Of a stretch of DNA of 38,686 bases, positions 18,105-25,508 are shown piece by piece. The stretch's first letter is position 1. Each line of letters begins with the position of its first letter. The stretch comes from CAYJFX01 sp964370315. Lineage in GTDB: Bacteria > Spirochaetota > Spirochaetia > Treponematales > Treponemataceae. The notes beneath the pieces were generated by a model. The model searched no databases, was not told where the DNA came from, and saw nothing but the letters and a program-made list of their open reading frames with translations. The stretch is from assembly GCA_964370315.1 (NCBI GenBank), contig CAYJIS010000013.1, positions 1 to 38,686 of the forward strand, in the 5' to 3' direction. The position numbers were made by a program, and so were the translations under genes.

Positions 18105-18389
18105 TTAAATGTCTTTTGGTGGCCTAAGCATACAGCGCTTCCACTTTTTTTTACTCAATTCGGTGATTGCCATTAAGCCTTTCACAGGGTACTGGTACAT
18201 ACGAATTCTATCATAATAATCTGTAACCCTATCAATATCTTTTTTAAGTTTAATGAGTTGTACCTCAGATAAAGAGGGGTTTTCCCAACATGCACGTTGT
18301 ACCTTAGTAAAACCATATTGTGCCAAAAGAGACACAATTGAACGCGATGTATCGACTCCACCTGGGTCTAAAATAACAGAAACAAACAT
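18105..18389 (-). CDS. Cas2-like ferredoxin-fold protein, solitary
   Basis: The 94 residues have the pattern of Cas2/VapD-like small ferredoxin-fold proteins. A beta strand ends in an Asp (MFVSVILDPGG, D8, where Cas2 has its metal-binding Asp). A helix follows, then YGFTKVQRACWEN (compare YGxxVQxSVFE), LSEVQLIKLKKDIDRV, and YDRIRMYQYP (compare DSIRIYxL). No cas1, other cas gene or CRISPR repeat occurs in the window. It heads the cluster leading into prfB, 11 nt from the prfB start, so it looks like a co-opted housekeeping gene. Its ATG is 6 nt from the -10 box, so the mRNA should be leaderless. An RNA- or DNA-binding/nuclease role is an inference. Confidence 0.65.
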   Translation of the reverse strand: MFVSVILDPGGVDTSRSIVSLLAQYGFTKVQRACWENPSLSEVQLIKLKKDIDRVTDYYDRIRMYQYPVKGLMAITELSKKKWKRCMLRPPKDI

Positions 18390-18395
18390 ATTTAT

Positions 18396-18424
18396 AGCAT
18401 AAATGAAAGTTTACATCTTGTCAA
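18396..18424 (-). promoter_or_regulatory. Promoter of the Cas2-like/prfB/.../clpC cluster (predicted leaderless)
   Basis: On the minus strand a consensus TTGACA (18424-18419), 17 bp, and TATGCT (18401-18396). The start codon ATG (18389-18387) begins 6 nt after the -10 box, where transcription should begin. The -35 shares 5 bases with the -35 of the divergent gene. Confidence 0.8.
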
Positions 18425-18445
18425 ATACTTATTTTATGTTATAAT
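18418..18445 (+). promoter_or_regulatory. Promoter of the exported FN3/TPR-like gene (predicted leaderless)
   Basis: TTGTCA (18418-18423), 16 bp, and perfect TATAAT (18440-18445). The ATG at 18455 is 9 nt after the -10 box, leaving a predicted leader of 2-3 nt with no ribosome site. Its -35 overlaps the oppositely oriented TTGACA (18424-18419), so the divergent promoters share one palindromic element. Confidence 0.78.
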
Positions 18446-18454
18446 TAGATTAGT

Positions 18455-19372
18455 ATGAAAAAATTAAGTATTTTTATTCTTTTTTATGTATGTATTTCAC
18501 TTTGCACAGCCCAAGAAGCTCGCCCAATGGTTACAAATATTACGGTGTCTAGTGTATTAAAAGATGGACAAGTAACCATTAATTGGTTTGTATCTCAAGA
18601 GGCTGCAAACCAAATTCAAGAGCTACTTGTATATAAAGTTTCTGGTAGCATAATTAAGCCAGTAACACTTTCGAGCACACAACCTATTGCAAGTCTTCCT
18701 GCACTTACTACACAGTATACTGATGTTCTTTCTGATTACAAAGAGTATTATTATGCGATTGTTGCTATAGATACTAAGGGAAACCTCTATGATGTTCTTA
18801 TACCAACAGTTAATACTACAGACTCACCAGTAATACGAGCGCGTATAGCAACACCAGTAGTAAAGGCAGAAGTAATACAACAACAAGAAGTTGTTTCCCC
18901 TAGACCACAAGCAAATATTTCTAGCCCCCAAAGAGAGCGACCGCTACCTGTTTTACAAATAAATGAAGAAATTGAAAAAAATGATGTGCCAATTATTACA
19001 GAGCAAACGCTATTAAATACTAATAGCTTTCATAACATTACACAAAATTCAAGTTATTTTACAAGTGAGATTTTACCGGTTGATCAAAACGGACAAAACG
19101 CAACAGGCGATGACTACACGATATTTTATATTGTAGATACATATATTTCAAAAGGCGATTGGAAAACCGCAGAAGCTGAATTAGAAAAGTTTTTGCAAAC
19201 AAATCGCTCAAAAACAACGACTGCTCGTGCTAATTTTTATTTGGCTCAAGCAAAGTATTTTAACCAAGATTATAGAACCTCTCTTTTTTTCTTTCAGCAA
19301 GCAAAAAAAGTATACCCCTTGCAATCCAATAAATGGATTGAAGAGGTATTAAATCGTTATACAGTGCAGTAA
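18455..19372 (+). CDS. Exported protein with FN3-like and TPR-like regions
   Basis: Function unknown. The 305 residues begin with a signal peptide (KKLSIFILFYVCISLCTAQE, cut likely after TAQ or CTA). Residues about 25-125 read as a fibronectin-III-like beta sandwich (GQVTINWFVSQEA ... YYYAIVAIDTKGN). A Pro/Ser/Gln-rich linker follows (about 130-190). The C-terminus (about 225-305) carries two TPR-like helical pairs (GDWKTAEAELEKFLQT and ARANFYLAQAKYFNQDYRTS). It stands alone on the plus strand between two minus-strand clusters. An interaction scaffold in the periplasm or at the outer membrane is a reasonable guess. Confidence 0.82.
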   Translation: MKKLSIFILFYVCISLCTAQEARPMVTNITVSSVLKDGQVTINWFVSQEAANQIQELLVYKVSGSIIKPVTLSSTQPIASLPALTTQYTDVLSDYKEYYYAIVAIDTKGNLYDVLIPTVNTTDSPVIRARIATPVVKAEVIQQQEVVSPRPQANISSPQRERPLPVLQINEEIEKNDVPIITEQTLLNTNSFHNITQNSSYFTSEILPVDQNGQNATGDDYTIFYIVDTYISKGDWKTAEAELEKFLQTNRSKTTTARANFYLAQAKYFNQDYRTSLFFFQQAKKVYPLQSNKWIEEVLNRYTVQ

Positions 19373-19402
19373 CAATAATATGGTAATTGGCTCTTTTAAG
19401 TA

Positions 19403-21418
19403 TTAATTAATTGAGTCAATTAAATCATACAAAATTGTTGTCTGTGTATCTATATTTACTTCTGGTGCTTGCACAGAAGGATTTACCTCTGTATTTGAGT
19501 CTGTAATTTCTTCTGGCTCAATTGTAATAGTAGGTATCACCTCATCGCCTATTGCAACTAAATCATAAAACCCATTTTGTTTATACACACCCTGAGCTAT
19601 ATCTTCCCCTACTTCTGTAATAGTTATTGTTCCTAATACATCTTTGCTATCATACTTTAAGCCAAGACCACTATCAGCAAGAGCAAGATCTCCACCCTCA
19701 TATATTTCGTAAACCTGATCAACTTCTACGCCATCTTTTCTACCTAAATCGATGAGAATACTTGTTGAACGTCTATCAATAATTTTTCCTTTTTTAGGAA
19801 CGGCATTTGTAATATCTTTTGATATTTTTTGTAATGCCGAAGAAAGCATATCGTTTCCTGTTCTGTACACTTCCCAAGAATCAACCTTTGTTCCCATTGC
19901 AGATAAATAAAGGTCAACAGTAATTCTAATATCTCGTTCACCTTCTGAAACATCTACGATTGCAAAATAATCATATCCTTGCTCACGGGCACTTCTAAAT
20001 GCTTGTGCAAACCCAGATACCGCCGCATTGCTAGAGTCGGCTTCAATTGCTTGATTTGAATTAAATGTTTCTGCTACCATATCTGTTACGATTGAAATTG
20101 AATCTTGATGAAAAAGTGAAAGCCTTTCATCTAAGTGGAAAAATGCAATACTCCATCGTTTTTTATCAAGGTAAAATGCATCTACATCCCATTTAATTGG
20201 TAGCGTATTAGATAGCATTGAGGCATATGCTTCAATATTATCATTTATGCTTCTTGTTGAGAGGTTTTGTGCTTGTAGGAATTGTAATTGTGATAAATAC
20301 GATTCTGAGTACCCTTCTTGTAGAAGTATAGAGGCATATGCAAGGCGAGCTTCTACATTATAGGGGTCAAGTCGCAATGTTCGTTGATACTCATACAAAG
20401 CTGTACTTGCAAGATACTTTGAGCGTGCTATATCTGCTTTTTCTAAATGATACTCAGCCCACTTACTTCTACGTGAATCTTCTATTGATACATTTTCATA
20501 TATGTACATTTCAAATGCAGAGCGCATTATTTCATCATTTTCATTTAAACGCAAACCAATTTCCCAAGAAGAAAGTGCTTGCTCTGTTTGTTGTAACTTA
20601 CTTTGTGCCAAACCTTTTATGTACCAAGCAGAACTATTATTTCTATCTTGTGAAATCATATAATCACATACATTAATGGTTTCTTCATATCGCTGTGCAA
20701 CAAAGAGGACATCTGCTAAAAGTTTATACGCTATTTCATAATCGCCATCTAAGCGAATAGCAGTGCGTATATAGTTTTCAGCATCTTGTAGATCATTTTC
20801 TTTTGCAGCAAGATAGCCTGCAAAATAATATACATCAGCCCTATCACTATGATACTCTATAGCTTGCTTAACATAGTTTTGAGCCTTTCGTGTATCGCCC
20901 ATTTCATCTGCGATTAAAGCTAATGATATTAATGCTTTTTTACTGGAGGTATCACGTTTTAATGCATCTAAAAAATAATTTTCCGCGCCGGTAAACTTAC
21001 CATCAAACAAATCCAATTGGGCTAGTCCAAAACGCGCTTCGATATCGTTAGGTTGCCTTGCAAGTGTTTCTAAAAATATCTGCCTTGCTTCTGTAAGTCT
21101 TCCTAAACCTATTAAAGAAAAGCCTTTTAAATTAGGGATATCTACTCTGTTTTTTATATATATTGCAGCTTTATCAACATAGCTCACTGCTAAATCATAT
21201 TGATCTAACTCGTATGCGCACTCAGCTAAGGAAAGCCATGCTTCACCATAGGAAGGATTTAACTCTAAGGCTTCTAGGTATAGCTCTGTTGCCATATACC
21301 AATCTTCTCTATTTTGAGCATGTTTTCCTTGCATATATAAATCTAGGGCAGATTGTCCATATACACTTGAGAATAGTACTATACAAAATGTTAAAACAAC
21401 GATAGTTTTTTTCAACAC
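19403..21418 (-). CDS. Large exported TPR-repeat protein
   Basis: The 671 residues start with a signal peptide (about 1-24, ending SSVYGQ). At least eight TPR units follow across about 25-400 (for example AEAWLS-, NPSYGEAWLSLAECAYELDQ and DPYNVEARLAYASILLQEG). The C-terminal half has an alpha/beta region (about 405-535) and a beta-rich module, about 545-640, with STSILIDLGRKDGVEVDQVY, like FlgT-C/SH3-type domains. The start must be non-ATG: TTG 21421, GTG 21418 or TTG 21415, with GGGAGGG upstream. I chose GTG for its 6-nt spacing from GGAGG. It is the last gene of the phoH cluster. Role unknown; assembly or scaffolding in the envelope is an inference. Confidence 0.85.
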   Translation of the reverse strand: MLKKTIVVLTFCIVLFSSVYGQSALDLYMQGKHAQNREDWYMATELYLEALELNPSYGEAWLSLAECAYELDQYDLAVSYVDKAAIYIKNRVDIPNLKGFSLIGLGRLTEARQIFLETLARQPNDIEARFGLAQLDLFDGKFTGAENYFLDALKRDTSSKKALISLALIADEMGDTRKAQNYVKQAIEYHSDRADVYYFAGYLAAKENDLQDAENYIRTAIRLDGDYEIAYKLLADVLFVAQRYEETINVCDYMISQDRNNSSAWYIKGLAQSKLQQTEQALSSWEIGLRLNENDEIMRSAFEMYIYENVSIEDSRRSKWAEYHLEKADIARSKYLASTALYEYQRTLRLDPYNVEARLAYASILLQEGYSESYLSQLQFLQAQNLSTRSINDNIEAYASMLSNTLPIKWDVDAFYLDKKRWSIAFFHLDERLSLFHQDSISIVTDMVAETFNSNQAIEADSSNAAVSGFAQAFRSAREQGYDYFAIVDVSEGERDIRITVDLYLSAMGTKVDSWEVYRTGNDMLSSALQKISKDITNAVPKKGKIIDRRSTSILIDLGRKDGVEVDQVYEIYEGGDLALADSGLGLKYDSKDVLGTITITEVGEDIAQGVYKQNGFYDLVAIGDEVIPTITIEPEEITDSNTEVNPSVQAPEVNIDTQTTILYDLIDSIN

Positions 21419-21454
21419 CAATTCCCTCCCGATATTTGGTGGTTAAAACAGCTG

Positions 21455-22240
21455 TTATTGTTCAACAACAGGATGTTTAATAACTTTTATTTGGTTTACC
21501 TTATGGCCTTCCATGTCTTGTATAATAAAGTCATAGTTATTCCAACTTTCTTTTTCATACTTAACAGGAATTTTTCCAAACAAGTCAAATACAAAACCAC
21601 CCAGTGTATCAAACTCTTCATTTGGAAACTCAGATTCTATTTCTTCGTTTAAATCATCTAGATTTACACGAGCATCACACAACCAAGTGTTATCTCCAAG
21701 AGTGAGTATGTCTTCGTTTTCGTTATCAAACTCATCTTGAATGTCTCCAACTATTTCTTCAATTATGTCTTCCATACATACGATGCCGGAAATACCACCG
21801 TATTCATCTATTGCAATTGCAATATGCACATGTCGTCTTTTAAACTCACGTAAAAGAGAATCTATTCTCTTTGACTCTGGAACAAAAAATGCCTTTCGTA
21901 TAATTTTTTCTAAGTCAACTGCTTCTTTTTTTGCAATTGCCTTTATTAAATCTTTGACATATAACACGCCAACGACATCATCTATTGATTCTGAATACAC
22001 AGGAAAGCGAGAATGTTCACTTTCTGCAATTTTTTCCAAAAGCTCGTCTTCTGACATTGTCACAGACATAAACTCAACATCAATTCTCGGAATCATAACC
22101 TCTTTGACTGAAGTCTCAGCGAGCTCTTCAATCCCTCTAATCATGTCCCTTTTTTCTCGTTCTTGCTTGTCCCTATCGGGACTACTAGAGTGAGGTTCCT
22201 CCTCACTCGCCTTAGAAAATAAACTTTTCAAAAAACCCAT
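21455..22240 (-). CDS. tlyC: CBS-domain protein of the TlyC/CorC family
   Basis: The 261 residues hold a tandem CBS pair (about 40-170; VKEVMIPRIDVEFMSV, HSRFPVYSESIDDVVGVLYV, AIAIDEYGGISGIVCMEDII) and a C-terminal CorC/HlyC transporter-associated domain (about 185-255, DTLGGFVFDLFGKIP). There is no membrane DUF21 part, so it is the soluble CorC-like form. Spirochaete homologues were named haemolysin TlyC, but the family is tied to Mg/Co efflux, and true haemolysis is doubtful. The start at 22240 is preferred over the ATG at 22246 because AAGGA then has a 5-nt spacing. The gene follows ybeY without a gap, the usual neighbour order. Confidence 0.92.
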   Translation of the reverse strand: MGFLKSLFSKASEEEPHSSSPDRDKQEREKRDMIRGIEELAETSVKEVMIPRIDVEFMSVTMSEDELLEKIAESEHSRFPVYSESIDDVVGVLYVKDLIKAIAKKEAVDLEKIIRKAFFVPESKRIDSLLREFKRRHVHIAIAIDEYGGISGIVCMEDIIEEIVGDIQDEFDNENEDILTLGDNTWLCDARVNLDDLNEEIESEFPNEEFDTLGGFVFDLFGKIPVKYEKESWNNYDFIIQDMEGHKVNQIKVIKHPVVEQ

Positions 22241-22242
22241 CT

Positions 22243-22725
22243 TCATCCTTCTATTATTTTATAATTTTGAAATGATTGAATAATACTCTCCTGACATTCA
22301 AACATTTCATTTGTTTCTTCACCAATATGAGCATCCCCATGGTCATATCCTTCTAAATGTAGGATACCATGAATGAGAAGTCTCTTCAATTCTTCATCGG
22401 GCAAAACATTGAATTCTTTTGCATTATTATACAAAAAATCAACACTTATAGCTATATCTCCTGCAATATATTGTAATTTTCCATCGTCATCTATGTATTC
22501 TTCACCTTGTTCAAATGAAAGTACATCAGTTGATGAATCCTTATCACGATATTGCTTATTAAGAGTTTTCATGTATGCATCAGAGCAAAACATAACCGAT
22601 AGCTGCCAATTGTCATGTTTTCTAAGTGAAAGCACTTCTTGTAAAAATGGTTCTACGTTATTAAACCACGAAGGCTCATCTATGTCTTCTGTTGATACAT
22701 ACACTTCACATTTACTATTCTGCAT
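22243..22725 (-). CDS. ybeY: rRNA maturation endoribonuclease YbeY
   Basis: A zinc metalloprotein needed for 16S rRNA 3'-end maturation and ribosome quality control. The 160 residues have the hallmark HGILHLEGYDHGDAH (about 130-144), whose three His bind the metal, and the upstream TDVLSFEQGEE segment. Length is normal. GAGG lies 6 nt before the ATG at 22725, and the gene overlaps the end of pgpH by 11 bp. The phoH-pgpH-ybeY-tlyC order is a widely conserved RNA-metabolism/envelope cluster. Confidence 0.97.
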   Translation of the reverse strand: MQNSKCEVYVSTEDIDEPSWFNNVEPFLQEVLSLRKHDNWQLSVMFCSDAYMKTLNKQYRDKDSSTDVLSFEQGEEYIDDDGKLQYIAGDIAISVDFLYNNAKEFNVLPDEELKRLLIHGILHLEGYDHGDAHIGEETNEMFECQESIIQSFQNYKIIEG

Positions 22726-24424
22726 GTGCTGCCTCTTTCTTTTTTTTACTTTGTGTTTTTTTTGGACTTTCTACTTTTTTATCGTTTGCATCGTCATTTT
22801 GGTTAGGATATTCTATTCTAGAATGGTAATATCCGGCCATTATATTTACCAATGCTTGCTGTATTCTACTTAAATCATCAAACGTAAGATTTGCATCATC
22901 TAACTGGGCTGTTTCATATTTTCCAAGTATAAGTTTTCTAATAAAACTATTAAGTCTTGAAACAGAAGGGTCTTGCAGTGTTCTGCACGCTGCTTCTACG
23001 GTATCGCATATCATAACTACAGCTGCTTCTTTTGACGTTGGCTTTGTTCCCATATAAGAAAAATCATCTTCGCTTACGTTGGGGTCTTGTTTTTTTGCTT
23101 CGTTATAAAAATAATATATGGTACTATTCCCATGATGCTGAGAAACAATATCTATAACCTCAGTTGGAAGATGCAATTGGTTACAACGCTCTACGCCTTT
23201 TTTTACGTGATTCCTAATTACAGAAACCGAAAGACGAGGATTTATCTCATCGTGTTTGTTTCCCTCTCGTTGATTTTCCACAAAATACTCTGGTTGTTCA
23301 ATTTTTCCTATGTCGTGGTAATACGAACCAACACGAGCAAGTAACCCATTTGCACCTATATCATTACAGGCGGTTTCTGCTAAGGTTGCTACTAACATTG
23401 AGTGATTATATGTACCTGGAGCATTTAAAAGCATTCTTTGCATAAGAGGATTGTTTAAATCCGAAAGCTCTAAAAGCCTAAACACAGAGGCCGTATTACA
23501 AATATATTCTAGCGGTGTTAAAAAACCAAGTATTAAGATACCAGAAATAAAACCGTTTAGTGCTACCCCAAATACATTTATCAATGTATCCTCTAAATTG
23601 GTATTAAAAATAAGTTCAATTAAGAAAAATCCAAGTGCATTTAAAATACCAAGGGTGATTGCAATAAGTGTTAATATAATACGTTTATTTGCTTTACGTA
23701 TAATGGCATTTGCAAAAAAACATGTTGCAAGTGTAAAAAGTGCAACTGGTACATCATACGATGAAGCATTTAGCACCGCAAAAGAAAACAAAAAGGATGC
23801 AAACACTGAAAGGCGAATATCAAACATTATTGTAATAAGCATTACAAAAAATGATGCAGGAAGGATTATTGCAAGAGAATAAGAATTTGAAAATGCCACT
23901 GTTTTTTTAACTAATACAATAACGGCATATAAAATAATAAGTGTTACTGCAAAAAACACAGCTTCTTTTAATTTTATTTTTCGTCCTAGTATTGTAGGTG
24001 ACAACAAAAACAAGGTTAAAGAACTTAAAAGAAGTATATATAAGAATGACTTAAAAAATGAACTATAATCTATATAACTTGGTGTTTGTGCCATAACAAG
24101 TAGCTTTTCATATTGCTCTTCTGTAATTGCAAAACCCTTTTTTATAATTTCCTCACCTTCAGAAATTATAACAGGGTCATCATTTGAGCCGATAAGAAAT
24201 TGATCTGCTATTATAGTTCGGTCTGCAATTTGATGCACTTCATATTCTGATATCGAAATTGATGATACTGTTTGAGAAGTAACTATATCAAAAAAAGAAA
24301 CAATGAGTAGAATAACTAAAGTAATTATAAACACTGCCAATAAAGGTGTGTTTGAGCGAATCATTGCGATAAATGTATCTTTTTGTGTCTTTATATCTGG
24401 GATAAAACTATTCATAATCTTCAT
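22715..24424 (-). CDS. pgpH: PgpH-type membrane HD-domain cyclic-di-AMP phosphodiesterase
   Basis: The 7TM-HD family protein PgpH hydrolyses cyclic di-AMP. One N-terminal membrane helix (about 30-50) is followed by an extracytoplasmic part of only about 85 residues, shorter than the 7TMR-HDED sensor of Firmicutes. A block of about seven membrane helices (about 130-320) leads to the cytoplasmic HD domain (about 335-500) with YNHSMLVATLAE, VGSYYHDIGKIEQPEYF and IVSQHHGN, the metal-binding His/Asp set. A Lys-rich tail ends it. The start is uncertain: TTG 24436, ATG 24424 or ATG 24415. I list 24424, which overlaps phoH by 17 bp. No c-di-AMP cyclase gene lies in the window. Confidence 0.92.
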   Translation of the reverse strand: MKIMNSFIPDIKTQKDTFIAMIRSNTPLLAVFIITLVILLIVSFFDIVTSQTVSSISISEYEVHQIADRTIIADQFLIGSNDDPVIISEGEEIIKKGFAITEEQYEKLLVMAQTPSYIDYSSFFKSFLYILLLSSLTLFLLSPTILGRKIKLKEAVFFAVTLIILYAVIVLVKKTVAFSNSYSLAIILPASFFVMLITIMFDIRLSVFASFLFSFAVLNASSYDVPVALFTLATCFFANAIIRKANKRIILTLIAITLGILNALGFFLIELIFNTNLEDTLINVFGVALNGFISGILILGFLTPLEYICNTASVFRLLELSDLNNPLMQRMLLNAPGTYNHSMLVATLAETACNDIGANGLLARVGSYYHDIGKIEQPEYFVENQREGNKHDEINPRLSVSVIRNHVKKGVERCNQLHLPTEVIDIVSQHHGNSTIYYFYNEAKKQDPNVSEDDFSYMGTKPTSKEAAVVMICDTVEAACRTLQDPSVSRLNSFIRKLILGKYETAQLDDANLTFDDLSRIQQALVNIMAGYYHSRIEYPNQNDDANDKKVESPKKTQSKKKKEAAHAE

Positions 24425-25373
24425 ATGCCTGTACAATTTTTTTTACTAATGCGTTTCGAAAAACATCAGTTGAATTAAAGTATATTATTTTAATTTCCTC
24501 TATATTTTTTAAAATCTCGATACCAACTTTTAAGCCTGATTCAATTTTTTTTGGTAAATCAACTTGCGTTATATCACCTGTTACAAAGACTTTTGAGTTT
24601 TCTCCCATTCGGGTTAAAAACATCTTCATTTGTTGCTTTGTAGTATTTTGTGCTTCATCTAAAATAACAACACAATTTGACAATGTTCTTCCTCTCATGT
24701 ATGCTAAAGGTGCAATTTCTATTACCCCCGATTCTACAAGTTTTTTTACTTGCTCGCGAGGCAAAAGGGCTTCCATTGCATCATACAGCGGCCTTAGATA
24801 CGGACTTATTTTTTGCTCTAAATCTCCCGGCAAAAAACCTAAACTTTCTCCAGCTTCAACTACTGGTCGTGTTAATATAATTTTTGACTTTTTTCTTTGT
24901 AGCACAAGATTTAAAGCTTCTGCAACCATCAAAAATGTTTTTCCAGAACCTGCAGGTCCAATACAAAAAACCATATCATGCATTCTCAGTGCACTAACTA
25001 GTTCTGCCTGACTTTGTGATTTTGGATATACTGAACACTTACCCATTGGAATATGTATACTTGCTTTCGAAAAATACTCTTTTAAATCACTTTCTGAAAG
25101 ATGTAATGTGGTATTTCCAGTGTTTAATATTGAATGAACTAAGTGGGCATCTGCATTTTTGCCAAATTGTACTTCATCCATAATCCTATCAATAATATGT
25201 TTAAATCTCTGACGAACACCTTCGTCATCTTCGGATATTGAGATTTCGTTACCACGTGTAAAAACACGTACCCCAAGATATTCTTCTATGAGATTTAAAT
25301 TGCTATCATTACTGCCACACAACCGAACTAAAACATCGTTATCCGGTACGACAATTGTATACTCAGAGTTCAC
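24408..25373 (-). CDS. phoH: PhoH-like ATPase
   Basis: The PhoH family of cytosolic P-loop ATPases, linked to RNA metabolism and commonly beside ybeY. The 321 residues have an N-terminal KH-like region (about 15-70), then the ATPase with Walker A GPAGSGKT (139-146), LTRPVVEAGESLGFLPGD (167-184), Walker B VVILDEAQNTT (235-245), the TGDITQVDLP switch (265-274), and the conserved FNSTDVFRNALVKKIV near the end. The start is a GTG at 25373, 7 nt after a TACAAT box and without a ribosome site, so it appears leaderless. It heads the cluster pgpH-ybeY-tlyC-TPR protein. Confidence 0.96.
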   Translation of the reverse strand: MNSEYTIVVPDNDVLVRLCGSNDSNLNLIEEYLGVRVFTRGNEISISEDDEGVRQRFKHIIDRIMDEVQFGKNADAHLVHSILNTGNTTLHLSESDLKEYFSKASIHIPMGKCSVYPKSQSQAELVSALRMHDMVFCIGPAGSGKTFLMVAEALNLVLQRKKSKIILTRPVVEAGESLGFLPGDLEQKISPYLRPLYDAMEALLPREQVKKLVESGVIEIAPLAYMRGRTLSNCVVILDEAQNTTKQQMKMFLTRMGENSKVFVTGDITQVDLPKKIESGLKVGIEILKNIEEIKIIYFNSTDVFRNALVKKIVQAYEDYE

Positions 25374-25380
25374 TCATACA

Positions 25381-25410
25381 ATTGTAACGCTATTTTACTC
25401 ATTCAGTCAA
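25381..25410 (-). promoter_or_regulatory. Promoter of phoH (predicted leaderless)
   Basis: On the minus strand TTGACT (25410-25405), 18 bp, TACAAT (25386-25381). The GTG start of phoH begins 7 nt after the -10 box, at the expected transcription start. Confidence 0.75.
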
Positions 25411-25453
25411 GGGCAAAAGCATGTTTTTTTTTATAAAGTTTTTTGCTCGTATA

Positions 25454-25482
25454 TTTACAGATAACAACTCCCATGCTATACT
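25454..25482 (+). promoter_or_regulatory. Promoter of the putative outer-membrane protein
   Basis: TTTACA (25454-25459), 17 bp, TATACT (25477-25482), with TGC just before the -10 (extended form). The leader then has AAGGAA ahead of the ATG at 25509, an ordinary arrangement in contrast to the divergent phoH promoter. Confidence 0.75.
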
Positions 25483-25508
25483 TTAAACATAAAAATAAGG
25501 AACTATTT

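Noticed and set aside
19373..19402. Terminator between the convergent exported proteins
   Set aside because: Only an imperfect 8-bp pairing with a long loop and no T-tract could be found.
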